This document shows positions 8,536 through 16,624 of a stretch of DNA of 64,000 nt, piece after piece. The number at the start of each line of letters is the position of its first letter. Within the stretch, counting starts at the first letter, position 1. Both the position numbers and the translations under genes were made by a program. The notes under the pieces are model-generated. The model searched no databases, was not told the origin of the DNA, and saw only the letters and a list, made by a program, of their open reading frames with translations. This DNA comes from Paractinoplanes ferrugineus (lineage in GTDB: Bacteria > Actinomycetota > Actinomycetes > Mycobacteriales > Micromonosporaceae): assembly GCF_016862195.1 (NCBI RefSeq), contig NZ_BOMM01000065.1:44637-108636 (forward strand), written 5' to 3'.

Positions 8536-9519
8536 GTGACAATGGCTCAGATGCCGGTCCGTCCGACCGCGCCCGTGCCCCCGGTTCCCGCCGCCCATCG
8601 GCGGGGCCGGGTGGCCCGCCGGCGGGGCCGAGAGGACCTGGCCGGGTACGTCTTCCTCTCCCCGTGGCTGCTCGGCCTGCTGGGAATCACCGCGATCCCG
8701 ATGCTGATCTCGCTGTACCTCAGCTTCACCGACTACAGCCCGCTCATCCCGGTCACCGAGTCCAACTGGGTCGGCCTGGAGAACTACCGGCGGATGTTCA
8801 CCGCCGACCCGCAGTACTGGCACGCGGTCCGGGTCACGGTGACCTTCGCGCTGGTCGCGGTGCCGCTCAAGCTCGCCGCCGCGCTGGGTGTGGCGATGCT
8901 GCTCAACAAGGCCATGCGGGGCATCTCCGCCTTCCGCGGCCTGTTCTACCTGCCGTCGCTGCTCGGCGGCAGCGTCGCGGTGGCCATCGTGTGGCGCAGC
9001 ATGTTCAACGCCGACGGCGCGGTCAACTCGTTCCTGTCCCTGTTCGGCATCAAGGGCCAGGCCTGGGTCAACGACCCGACCTGGGCGCTGCCCACCCTCA
9101 TGCTGCTGGCCATCTGGCAGTTCGGGGCGCCGATGGTGATCTTCCTGGCCGGTTTGAAACAGGTGCCGATCGAGCTGTACGAGGCCGCGTCCGTGGACGG
9201 CGCCAGCGCTTGGCGCAAGTTCGCCCACATCACGCTGCCGATGCTGTCCCCGGTCATCTTCTTCAATTTGGTCCTGGAGACCATCCACGGCTTCCAGGGC
9301 TTCACCTCGGCGTTCGTCCTCAGCAACGGCACCGGCGGCCCGGTCGACTCCACCCTGATGTACACGCTGCGCCTCTACAACGCCGGCTTCGTCGAACTGA
9401 ACATGGGTTACGCGTCCGCGATGGCCTGGGTCTTCCTGCTGGTGGTCGGCGCGATCACGGTCGTGCTGTTCAGCACCGGCCGGTTCTGGGTCCACTACTC
9501 CGATTCCGAGGAGAAGTGA
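8536..9519 (+). CDS. sugar ABC transporter permease (MalF/UgpA-like)
   Basis: A 327-residue inner-membrane permease with about six helices. After a basic amino end the first helix starts near YVFLSPWLLGLLGI. The EAA loop that docks the ATPase is visible as YEAASVDGASAWRKFAHITLPML. GTG 8536 follows AGGGACC. Its stop overlaps the next ATG by one base. No ATPase gene is in the operon; actinomycete carbohydrate importers of this type are often energised by a shared MsiK-type ATPase encoded elsewhere, which is inferred here. Confidence 0.92.
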   Translation: MTMAQMPVRPTAPVPPVPAAHRRGRVARRRGREDLAGYVFLSPWLLGLLGITAIPMLISLYLSFTDYSPLIPVTESNWVGLENYRRMFTADPQYWHAVRVTVTFALVAVPLKLAAALGVAMLLNKAMRGISAFRGLFYLPSLLGGSVAVAIVWRSMFNADGAVNSFLSLFGIKGQAWVNDPTWALPTLMLLAIWQFGAPMVIFLAGLKQVPIELYEAASVDGASAWRKFAHITLPMLSPVIFFNLVLETIHGFQGFTSAFVLSNGTGGPVDSTLMYTLRLYNAGFVELNMGYASAMAWVFLLVVGAITVVLFSTGRFWVHYSDSEEK

Positions 9520-10349
9520 TGCGCTCGAAGCTGCGTCTCCTGGCGCTCGTCGTGATCGTGGCGGTCGTGCTCTACCCGCTGTTCTGGATGATCGGCACAT
9601 CCTTCAAGTCGCCGACCGAGATCACCAGCAACATCGGGCTGATCCCGACGGAGTTCACGCCGGGCAACTTCACCGAGGGCTGGCACAAGTTCGACGTACT
9701 GTTCGGCCGGTTCTTCGTCAACAGCGCGATGGTCGCCATCCTGACCGTCATCGGCAACACGCTGTCCTGCCTGCTGGCCGCCTACGCCCTGGGCCGGCTG
9801 CGGTTCCGGGGGCGGGGCGTCTGGTTCGCCATCATGATCGGCACCCTGCTGCTTCCCGGGCACGTGCTGATCATCCCGCAGTACATCCTGTTCCGGACCC
9901 TCGGCTGGGTCGGCGGCGAATTCCCGTACCTGCCGCTGCTCGTGCCGCATTTTCTGGCCACCGAGGCGTTCTTCGTGTTCCTCATGGTCCAGTTCATGCG
10001 CGGCATCCCCCGGGAACTGGACGAGGCCGCCGTGATCGACGGCGCCTCCCCGTACGGCGTGTTCAGGCACGTCGTGCTCCCACTGAGCCGCCCGGCGCTG
10101 GTCACCACGGCGATCTTCTCGTTCATCTGGACCTGGAACGACTTCTTCCGGCAACTGGTGTACCTGTCCGACCTCAAGGACTACACCGCTCCGGTGGCGT
10201 TGACCCTGTTCATCGACTCGACGAGCGAGAGTTCGGTCGGCCCGATGTTCGCCATGAGCCTGCTGTCGCTGGTCCCGGTGTTCCTCTTCTTCGTCGCCTT
10301 CCAGCGGCTGCTCGTCGAGGGCATCAACACCAGTGGCCTGAAGGGATGA
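9519..10349 (+). CDS. sugar ABC transporter permease (MalG/UgpE-like)
   Basis: A 276-residue partner permease with about six membrane segments. The EAA loop reads LDEAAVIDGASPYGVFRHVV and is followed by PLSRPALVTTAIFSFIWTWND. GAGGAG from the end of the upstream gene serves as ribosome site, and the ATG shares one base with the upstream TGA, so expression is coupled. It completes the importer with the lipoprotein and first permease. Confidence 0.92.
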   Translation: MRSKLRLLALVVIVAVVLYPLFWMIGTSFKSPTEITSNIGLIPTEFTPGNFTEGWHKFDVLFGRFFVNSAMVAILTVIGNTLSCLLAAYALGRLRFRGRGVWFAIMIGTLLLPGHVLIIPQYILFRTLGWVGGEFPYLPLLVPHFLATEAFFVFLMVQFMRGIPRELDEAAVIDGASPYGVFRHVVLPLSRPALVTTAIFSFIWTWNDFFRQLVYLSDLKDYTAPVALTLFIDSTSESSVGPMFAMSLLSLVPVFLFFVAFQRLLVEGINTSGLKG

Positions 10350-10353
10350 GCTG

Positions 10354-11112
10354 ATGCCACACGACTGGCGCGACTCGCTGCGCCTGGCCGCTGACCTGGC
10401 CCTGCTCGGCATAGTCGTGACGCTGCTGTCGCTCCCGCTGTTCACCGCGGGAGCGGCGGTGGCCGCCGGCAGTTTCGCGATCGGCCACCTGATCGCCCGT
10501 GGCCGCTGGCCGTCGTTCGCCGACCTGTGGGCGGTGTTCCGCCGCCGCCTGCTGCCCGGCCTCGTGGCCGGTCCCGCGATCGTCGCCGGCACCGCCCTGG
10601 TGGCGATCGACGTCGCGGCCCTGCGCCGCGGCACCGTCCCGGGCGGCGTCCCGGTCCTGACCGCGGTGCTGGCCGCCGCCGTCTTCGTGGCCGGCTGCCT
10701 GGCCCTGGTCGCCGTCCGCGCGGGAACCGTCCACCCCGCCGCCCCGGTCGACGGAATAGCGGGCAGCGCGGCCCCGACCGGCGGCGCGACCCGGTCGGCA
10801 CTGACGATCGCCCTGTCCCGCCCGATCGTCCCCCTCGCCGCCGCCGGCCTGCTCGCACTGGCGGCGACCCTGGCCTGGTTCGTCCACCCGGTGCTCGTGC
10901 CGGTCGTAGCGGGCTACACACTGTTCGCCCTGCACGTCGTAACTCCCCGCCTGTCCGGCCCGGTCGCGCCCGTCCACCCCGTCCACCCCGTCCACCCCGT
11001 CCACCCCGGCGGCGCCGCGGGTGGCCCGGTCTTGTCGCGGGCGGGGTGGTGGTCTCGCCGGCGGCTGAGGGTTGACTCTCAGGTCGCCGGAGGCCTGAAG
11101 CTTGACCGGTGA
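10354..11112 (+). CDS. YesL/DUF624-like membrane protein
   Basis: A 252-residue integral membrane protein placed four bases after a sugar permease, the usual position of YesL/DUF624 proteins in sugar-importer operons. Hydrophobic segments lie near residues 11-45, 66-87, 95-121 and 155-195, with the family-like block LPLFTAGAAVAAGS near residue 28. After the last helix a VHP tripeptide is repeated four times (DNA repeat 10972-11007), then a basic tail. The stop overlaps the next GTG. Role in transport is unproven for the family. Confidence 0.7.
   Translation: MPHDWRDSLRLAADLALLGIVVTLLSLPLFTAGAAVAAGSFAIGHLIARGRWPSFADLWAVFRRRLLPGLVAGPAIVAGTALVAIDVAALRRGTVPGGVPVLTAVLAAAVFVAGCLALVAVRAGTVHPAAPVDGIAGSAAPTGGATRSALTIALSRPIVPLAAAGLLALAATLAWFVHPVLVPVVAGYTLFALHVVTPRLSGPVAPVHPVHPVHPVHPGGAAGGPVLSRAGWWSRRRLRVDSQVAGGLKLDR
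10972..11007. repeat. 9-bp tandem repeat, four copies
   Basis: GTCCACCCC is repeated four times without mismatch. Nine bases keep the frame, so it encodes VHPVHPVHPVHP in the tail of the YesL-like protein. Likely a slippage-prone tract that varies in length between strains. Confidence 0.9.
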
Positions 11113-11807
11113 CCGACGAAGATCTGCTCAGCATCGGCGCGTTCGCCGCGGCGACCGGCCTGACCGTCCCGGGTCTGCGCCACTACGACGAGATCGGCCT
11201 GCTGAAGCCGGACCGGGTCGACCCCGGCTCCGGCTATCGGCGTTACCGCCCGGGCCAGCTCGATGACGCCCGCCTGATCTGCGGCCTGCGCGCCGTCGGC
11301 GTGCCGATCGAGGAGGTCCGCGCCGTGCTCGGCCACCCCACCGCTCAGGTGCGGTCGACACTGGACAACCACCGGGAACGACTCGTCACCCAGGCGCGCG
11401 AGCTGGCCCAGCGCATCCGCGCCGTCGAGGAGTTCCTCGAGCGCGGCACCCCGATGCCGACTCTTCAGGCGGCCCGTCCGGTGCAACTCCGCATCTCCGT
11501 CGGCGACGTCGGCGACGCTGCCGTCTTCTATCAGAACGCGTTCGACGTCGTGTTCAACGAGGCGATCTCCTCCCTGCAGTTCGGGACCTACCGTTCGGAC
11601 GGCTTCTTCCTGATGACTCTCGAGGAGGGCACCGCGGCCGCCGCCACCCGCCTCGGCCTCCTGGTGGACGACGTCGACACCGTCCACGCCCGCGCGCTGG
11701 CCGCGGGCGCCACCGAACTCCACCCACCCACCGACTTCGCTTGGAAGCCCCGGACCTCGTGCGTCCGCGACCCCGACGGCAACCTCATCGACCTGACCCA
11801 GGGGTGA
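11109..11807 (+). CDS. MerR-family regulator fused to a VOC (glyoxalase/bleomycin resistance) domain
   Basis: A 232-residue two-domain protein. Residues 1-75 form a MerR winged helix (LLSIGAFAAATGLTVPGLRHYDEIGLL, then GYRRY) and 80-118 a coiled-coil linker. Residues 123-232 resemble a single VOC module (LRISVGDVGDAAVFYQNAF to VRDPDGNLIDLTQG). The VOC part may serve as ligand sensor. GTG 11109 overlaps the YesL-like stop, tying it to the importer operon. No cysteine set for metal sensing is seen, so a small organic effector is more likely; this is inference. Confidence 0.82.
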   Translation: MTDEDLLSIGAFAAATGLTVPGLRHYDEIGLLKPDRVDPGSGYRRYRPGQLDDARLICGLRAVGVPIEEVRAVLGHPTAQVRSTLDNHRERLVTQARELAQRIRAVEEFLERGTPMPTLQAARPVQLRISVGDVGDAAVFYQNAFDVVFNEAISSLQFGTYRSDGFFLMTLEEGTAAAATRLGLLVDDVDTVHARALAAGATELHPPTDFAWKPRTSCVRDPDGNLIDLTQG

Positions 11808-11892
11808 GGCTCCCGCTTGTCCTGTCTCCCTGCAGTGTCTCCCGGGAAAGCCTGTCTCCTCTTCGGAAAGGACCGGCCTTGAGCGGTGGTCT

Positions 11893-11918
11893 TAAAGCGC
11901 TTTAGGCCCCTGTACTAT
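11893..11918 (+). promoter_or_regulatory. palindromic LacI-type operator and -10 before second LacI gene
   Basis: TAAAGCGCTTTA (11893-11904) is a perfect 12-bp palindrome with the central CG of LacI-family operators. It is followed by TACTAT (11913-11918), a plausible -10. A -35 would overlap the palindrome (TCTTAA, weak). It lies about 60 bases upstream of the GTG at 11966, which suggests autorepression. Confidence 0.65.
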
Positions 11919-11965
11919 CTAAGTCGATCTCGAGGTGTGTCAAGGGATTCACGGGGAGTGATCGA

Positions 11966-12961
11966 GTGGATCGGCGACCGCGTCTGGCTGACGTCGCCGC
12001 GCGCGCCGGGGTCTCGACGGCATCGGTCTCCCTCGTTCTGCGGGGTGAGCCGGGGCCGAGCGCCGAGACCCGCGAGCGTGTCCTGGAAGCGGCCGGGCAG
12101 CTGGGCTATCGCGCCGACCGCACGGCCAGTCTGCTCGCCCGCCGCCGGCGACACCTGCTCGGCGTGCTGCTCGACGTGCGGAACCCGTTCCACGCCGAAC
12201 TGGTCGAGGAGATCCACGTCGAGGCCGACCAGGCGGGCTACGAGGTCGTGCTGTCCACGCTCACCCGCGGCCGCGACGAGCACCGGGCGATCGAGACGCT
12301 GCTCGACTTCCGCTGCGAGGCGCTCCTCCTGCTCGGGCCCGACTCGTCCGAGGAAGCGCTCGACCGGCTGGCCGCCCAGGTGCCGGTGGTGGTGGTCGGG
12401 CGTGCCGTCGGCAAGGCCCAGGTCGACGCGATCCGGCCGGCCGACGACGCGGGCGTCGACGCGGCTCTGCTGCATCTGATCGGTCTCGGACACCTGCGGA
12501 TCGCCTTCGTCGACGGCGGGCAGGGCGCGGTGGCGGCGGTCCGGCGCCGCGGCTATCGCCGCGCCATCCGCCGGGCGGGCCTGGTGGCGTCGATCGTGGC
12601 GGGCGGTCGAACCGAGGAGGCCGGGGTACGCGCCGGCCGTCGTCTCCTCGCCTCGCAAGAACTACCGACGGCGGTCGTGGCCTCGAACGACCGGCTCGCG
12701 GTGGGTCTGATGGACGCGTTCCTGCGGGCCGGCGTCGACGTGCCGGGCCGCGTGTCGGTGGTCGGCTACGACGACAGCATCCTGGCCCGGCTCGCCCACA
12801 TCGACCTGACCTCGGTCAACCAGGACGCCCCGGCCCAGGCCCGCAACGCCGTGCTGGCCGCGGTGTCCCGCCTCGACGAGGGCCGCACCATCCGGTACGA
12901 AGCCGTCCAGGTCCCGCACCTGGTGGTCAGGGGCAGCACGGCAGCGCCGTTCTCCAGCTGA
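11966..12961 (+). CDS. LacI-family transcriptional regulator
   Basis: A 331-residue LacI/GalR regulator: HTH at residues 5-28 (PRLADVAARAGVSTASVSLVL), hinge, then sensor domain (VLLDVRNPFHAELVEEIH, AVVASNDRLAVGLMDAFL, VVGYDDSILARLAHI). GTG 11966 follows GGGGAG. It stands alone between the importer operon and a convergent lipoprotein gene, so its targets are not obvious from position; the palindrome 60 bases upstream points to self-control. Confidence 0.92.
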   Translation: MDRRPRLADVAARAGVSTASVSLVLRGEPGPSAETRERVLEAAGQLGYRADRTASLLARRRRHLLGVLLDVRNPFHAELVEEIHVEADQAGYEVVLSTLTRGRDEHRAIETLLDFRCEALLLLGPDSSEEALDRLAAQVPVVVVGRAVGKAQVDAIRPADDAGVDAALLHLIGLGHLRIAFVDGGQGAVAAVRRRGYRRAIRRAGLVASIVAGGRTEEAGVRAGRRLLASQELPTAVVASNDRLAVGLMDAFLRAGVDVPGRVSVVGYDDSILARLAHIDLTSVNQDAPAQARNAVLAAVSRLDEGRTIRYEAVQVPHLVVRGSTAAPFSS

Positions 12962-12967
12962 GCGACT

Positions 12968-12993
12968 CCCGTCGGCGCACCGGACCGGACGGG
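12968..12993. terminator. possible bidirectional terminator between convergent genes
   Basis: CCCGTC and GACGGG form a short stem in the 32-bp gap between the convergent LacI and GH3 genes. The stem is short and there is no T run, so this is a weak call. Confidence 0.3.
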
Positions 12994-14187
12994 TCAACAG
13001 GGGAGCAGGCCGGCCCGCTCCTTCGCGACGAGCACGTGCCGAGCCGCGTCGGACAGCCGGGCCTGGAACGCCGTGTCGCTGCCGGCCCGCTCGGCCAGCG
13101 CGCTCGCCATCGGGCCCGCGTCGCCGGGCCGGATGGTCAGCACCAGGTCGCCACCGGCCGCGACGAAACGAACCGCGCGCTGTCCGACCGGCACCGACTC
13201 GAGCGCGGTCGCGGCACCGACGTCGTCCGTCATGATCAGGCCCTGGAAGCCGAGCTTGTCGCGCAGCAGCCCGGTGACGATCGGCCGGGAGAACGTCGCG
13301 ATGGTCGACGGGTCGAGCCGTGGGTAACGGGCCGACGACACCATCACCGCGGCCGAACCGGCCTGGATGCCCGCCGCGAACGGCTTGAGATAGGGATCAT
13401 TCGCGGTCGCGGTGTTGTCGACGGCGTCGGCCGACGTGTCGGTGTTGGCGGTGACCCGGCCGAGGCCCGGGAAGTGCTTGAGGACGGTGAGCACCTTCGC
13501 GTCCTGGCTGGCCGGCACGACCGTACTGATCGCGGTGGCGACCTTGGCCGGGTCCGAGCCGTACTGCCGGTGCCAGTAACCGATCGGCGGGTTTCGTTCG
13601 CCCAGCGTGGCCGGGACGGTGTCGGCGACCGGGGCGAGGTTCATCGTCACGCCGATGCCGGCCAACCGGCGGGCGCTGTCCGTGGTGGTGGCACGCAGCG
13701 TCGCCGCCGGCCCCGCGCCGAGCTTCTCCGCCGCCGGCAGCACCGGGAAGTCCGGGCCCTTGAGCGTCTGCACGTTGCCGCCCTCCTGGTCGAGGGAGAC
13801 GAGCAGCGGCAGGTCGGCGTTCCGCCCCAGCGCGGCGATGTCGGAGCGCAGCTGGGCGGCTGTGCGGGTGCTGCGGCCGTGCAGGAACACGCCGCCCAGG
13901 TGGTAGCGCGCGACGGTGTCGCCGAGCCGGTCCGGCGAGTCGACCTCGGTGCCGATCATGAGCACCTGACCGGCCAGCTCGGCGGGGGTGAGGCGGTCCA
14001 GCGTCCGGGTGACGCAATCGGCCGACGTCGCCGGCGACGGGGACAGCGACGGTGAGGCGGGCGGCGAGGACGGCACCGACAGCGACGGCACCGGCAGCGA
14101 CGGAGGAGCCGCGGACGGCGGCGCAGGCTGTGCAGAGCTGCATCCGGCCAGGGCCATGGCGAGGACAAGGATGATCCGGCTACGCAT
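12994..14187 (-). CDS. glycoside hydrolase family 3 lipoprotein (NagZ/LpqI-like)
   Basis: A 397-residue surface lipoprotein with lipobox ALAGC (Cys16), a Pro/Ser-rich linker at 21-55, and a GH3 catalytic barrel. Family blocks are SLDQEGGNVQ (131-140), KHFPGLG (237-243) and MTDDVGA with the likely nucleophile D321. In NagZ enzymes a D-x-H loop His acts as acid/base after KHFPGHG; here the loop reads ANTDTSAD and no His is visible at that place. Probably acts on muropeptide or chitin-type beta-N-acetylhexosaminides in wall turnover; activity is uncertain because of that change. Confidence 0.83.
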   Translation of the reverse strand: MRSRIILVLAMALAGCSSAQPAPPSAAPPSLPVPSLSVPSSPPASPSLSPSPATSADCVTRTLDRLTPAELAGQVLMIGTEVDSPDRLGDTVARYHLGGVFLHGRSTRTAAQLRSDIAALGRNADLPLLVSLDQEGGNVQTLKGPDFPVLPAAEKLGAGPAATLRATTTDSARRLAGIGVTMNLAPVADTVPATLGERNPPIGYWHRQYGSDPAKVATAISTVVPASQDAKVLTVLKHFPGLGRVTANTDTSADAVDNTATANDPYLKPFAAGIQAGSAAVMVSSARYPRLDPSTIATFSRPIVTGLLRDKLGFQGLIMTDDVGAATALESVPVGQRAVRFVAAGGDLVLTIRPGDAGPMASALAERAGSDTAFQARLSDAARHVLVAKERAGLLPC

Positions 14188-14220
14188 CGGCGACCACGCT
14201 ATCCGGTCGGCGCTCCACCG

Positions 14221-15528
14221 TCACCCGGCACGCCGTAGATCGACGATGCGGCGCGCCTTGCCCATCGACCGCTCCACCCCGTCGGGTTCGAGCACTTCCA
14301 CCCGTACGGAAACTCCGATGTTGTTCTTGATCGCAGTGACCAGATCGTTGCCCGCCTGCTCGGCCACCGCCGGGTCCGACCCCGCCCGGCGCTCCACCTT
14401 GACGGTCAGCGCGTCGAGGCGGCCGGCACGGGAGAGCACGCACTGGAAATGCGGCGCCAGCTCGGGCGTGCGCAGGATGAGCTCCTCGATCTGGGTGGGG
14501 AAGACGTTGACGCCGCGCAGGATCATCATGTCGTCGGTGCGGCCGGTGATCTTCTCGATGCGGCGCATCGGCCGGGCGGTGCCGGGCAGCAGCCGGGTCA
14601 GGTCGCGGGTGCGGTAGCGGACGACCGGCATGGCCTGTTTGGTGAGCGAGGTCAGGACCAGCTCGCCGACCTCGCCGTCGGGCAGCACCGCGCCGGAGAG
14701 CGGGTCGATGATCTCGGGGTAGAAGTGGTCCTCCCAGACGTGCGGGCCGTCCTTGGTCTCGATGCACTCGGTCGCGACGCCCGGACCCATCACCTCGGAC
14801 AGGCCGTAGATGTCGAGCGCGTGCATGTCGAGCCGCTCCTCGATCTCCCGGCGAAGATCCTGCGTCCACGGCTCGGCGCCGAAGATGCCGACCCGCAGCG
14901 AGGTGGCTCGCGGATCGACGCCCTGGCGCTCCATCTCGTCGACGATCGCCAGCATGTAGCTCGGTGTGACCATGATGATCTCGGGCTCGAAGTCCTTGAT
15001 CAGCATCACCTGGCGCTCCGTCATCCCGCCGGAGACCGGGATGACGGTGCAACCCAGTTCCTCGGCGCCGTAGTGCGCGCCGAGACCCCCGGTGAAGAGC
15101 CCATAACCGTACGCGACGTGCACCCGGTCACCCGGCCGCCCGCCCGACGCGCGGATCGAGCGGGCCATCAGGCGAGCCCACGTGTGCAGGTCGTCCTTCG
15201 TGTAGCCGACCACGGTGGGCCGGCCGGTCGTGCCGGACGACGCGTGCACCCGGGAGATGCGCTCACGCGGCACGGCGAACATGCCGAACGGATAGTTGGC
15301 GCGCAGGGTCGCCTTGTCGGTGCTCGGAAAGGTGCCCAGATCTGAGAGTTGGCGCAGGTCACCGGGGTGGACACCGCGCTCGTCGAACAGTTTGCGATAT
15401 TGCGGCACGTTGTCGTAGGCGTGCTGGAGCGACCATTTCAGCCGGCTCAGTTGCAGTCCGCGCAGCTCGTCGACGGAGGCGCGCTCGATCGGGTCGAGAT
15501 CTTCGGGACGGGGGGAGCGATCCTGCAC
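14221..15528 (-). CDS. paaK: phenylacetate-CoA ligase
   Basis: A 435-residue ATP-dependent acyl-CoA ligase that activates phenylacetate, the first step of the paa pathway. The ATP loop reads ASSGTTGRPTVVGYT and the family blocks YGYGLFTGGLGAHYGAEELG and IYGLSEVMGPGVA are present. Carboxy motifs RTRDLTRLLPG and TGRTDDMMILRGVNVFPTQIE match PaaK. GTG 15528 has GGAGG eight bases upstream. It is last in the left-reading paaI-TetR-paaK arm. Confidence 0.95.
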   Translation of the reverse strand: MQDRSPRPEDLDPIERASVDELRGLQLSRLKWSLQHAYDNVPQYRKLFDERGVHPGDLRQLSDLGTFPSTDKATLRANYPFGMFAVPRERISRVHASSGTTGRPTVVGYTKDDLHTWARLMARSIRASGGRPGDRVHVAYGYGLFTGGLGAHYGAEELGCTVIPVSGGMTERQVMLIKDFEPEIIMVTPSYMLAIVDEMERQGVDPRATSLRVGIFGAEPWTQDLRREIEERLDMHALDIYGLSEVMGPGVATECIETKDGPHVWEDHFYPEIIDPLSGAVLPDGEVGELVLTSLTKQAMPVVRYRTRDLTRLLPGTARPMRRIEKITGRTDDMMILRGVNVFPTQIEELILRTPELAPHFQCVLSRAGRLDALTVKVERRAGSDPAVAEQAGNDLVTAIKNNIGVSVRVEVLEPDGVERSMGKARRIVDLRRAG

Positions 15529-15561
15529 GTTCTCTACCTCCTACAGACGCGGTCCTTCGAA

Positions 15562-16149
15562 CTACAGGCGCAGTCCTTCGAATGCGATCGCGCTGACCGC
15601 GGTGGCGATCGCGGCGGCGCCACCGGGCCGCGGTCTGTACCACTCGGACAGCGAGTTGACCATGCCGAGCAACAGGCGGGCAGCGGTCGCCGGATCGATG
15701 TCCGGCCGCACGTCTCCCTCGGTCTGCGCCTGTTTGACCAGCTCGGTCACGACCGTGTCGAACTCACGCCGGCGAGTCAGCGCGTGCTGTTCGACCTCGG
15801 TGTTGCCCCGCACCCGCAGGAGCACGGTGACGAACTCGAAGCGTTCCGCGAGCACGAGCACGCTGCGTCCGATCAGCCGCTCGAGCCGCTCGATAGCCGG
15901 CAAGTCTTGTTGACGGACATCTTCGGCCGCCTCGAACAGTCCGTCCAGTGCCCGGTCCATCGCCATCTGCAGCAACTGCTCCTTGCCGGCGATGTGGTGA
16001 TAGACGCTCGATTTGGTGATGCCGAGCGACACGGCGATGTCGTACATGCTGGTCGCGTCGTACCCCCGCTCGTTGAACAGGCGCACCGCGGCGTTGAGCA
16101 CGGCATCCTGGTCATGGCCGGGCCGCCCGCGGCGGCGCGGCGCGGTCAC
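15562..16149 (-). CDS. TetR-family regulator of phenylacetate catabolism
   Basis: A 195-residue TetR regulator with HTH near residues 25-50 (NERGYDATSMYDIAVSLGITKSSVYHH is the recognisable block) and a helical ligand domain ending in LSEWYRPRPG. GTG 16149 overlaps the thioesterase stop by four bases. Placed between paaI and paaK, it probably senses phenylacetyl-CoA and represses both arms through the palindrome at 16571-16588, the role of PaaR proteins in other bacteria. Confidence 0.88.
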   Translation of the reverse strand: MTAPRRRGRPGHDQDAVLNAAVRLFNERGYDATSMYDIAVSLGITKSSVYHHIAGKEQLLQMAMDRALDGLFEAAEDVRQQDLPAIERLERLIGRSVLVLAERFEFVTVLLRVRGNTEVEQHALTRRREFDTVVTELVKQAQTEGDVRPDIDPATAARLLLGMVNSLSEWYRPRPGGAAAIATAVSAIAFEGLRL

Positions 16150-16556
16150 GCCGGCCGCCCCGGGCCGAGCGTGCGGCTGCGGCCGCGGAACTCGGCGACC
16201 ACCTCACCGTCGCGGGTCACGGTCACGTCGTAGATTCCGCTGCGACCCCGGGTCACCCGCTCCTGCGCGTACGCGGTGAGCACGTCCCCGGCCGAGGTGG
16301 GGCGAAGGAACGTGATGTCGGCGCCGGCCGCGACCGTGACCGGGCCGTGGCTGTTGCAGGCGCACGCGAAGGCCGTGTCGGCGAGCATGAAGACATAGCC
16401 ACCGTGGGTCATCGCGTGCCCGTTGACCATGTCGCCGGTGACCAGCATCCGCACCGTGGCCTGCCCGTTCCCGGCGGCCAACAACTCGATGCCGAGGGCC
16501 TTGGACGCGGTGTCGCGGTCGAACATGTCGTGTGCCGGAGTCCGTGCCACCTTCAC
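16146..16556 (-). CDS. paaI: hydroxyphenylacetyl-CoA thioesterase
   Basis: A 136-residue hotdog-fold thioesterase. The catalytic region is HAMTHGGYVFMLADTAFACA, with the usual Asp in the hotdog helix, followed by ITFLRPTSAGDVLTA. PaaI rescues CoA by hydrolysing dead-end ring-hydroxylated phenylacetyl-CoA. GTG 16556 is the first codon of the left arm, just beside the TetR palindrome; its stop overlaps the regulator start. Confidence 0.9.
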   Translation of the reverse strand: MKVARTPAHDMFDRDTASKALGIELLAAGNGQATVRMLVTGDMVNGHAMTHGGYVFMLADTAFACACNSHGPVTVAAGADITFLRPTSAGDVLTAYAQERVTRGRSGIYDVTVTRDGEVVAEFRGRSRTLGPGRPA

Positions 16557-16570
16557 TCCAAGCCTTGATT

Positions 16571-16588
16571 ACCGACCGATCGTTCGGT
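16571..16588. promoter_or_regulatory. TetR (PaaR-type) operator between the two paa arms
   Basis: ACCGACCGATCGTTCGGT is an 18-bp palindrome with one mismatched pair (ACCGA-n-CGATCG-n-TCGGT), lying in the 68-bp gap between divergent paaI and paaN. Its form matches PaaR-like TetR operators, and its position would let one repressor control both arms. Confidence 0.8.
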
Positions 16589-16624
16589 AGGAAATAAGAA
16601 CCAGCCAACCGCAATGGAGCGCAG

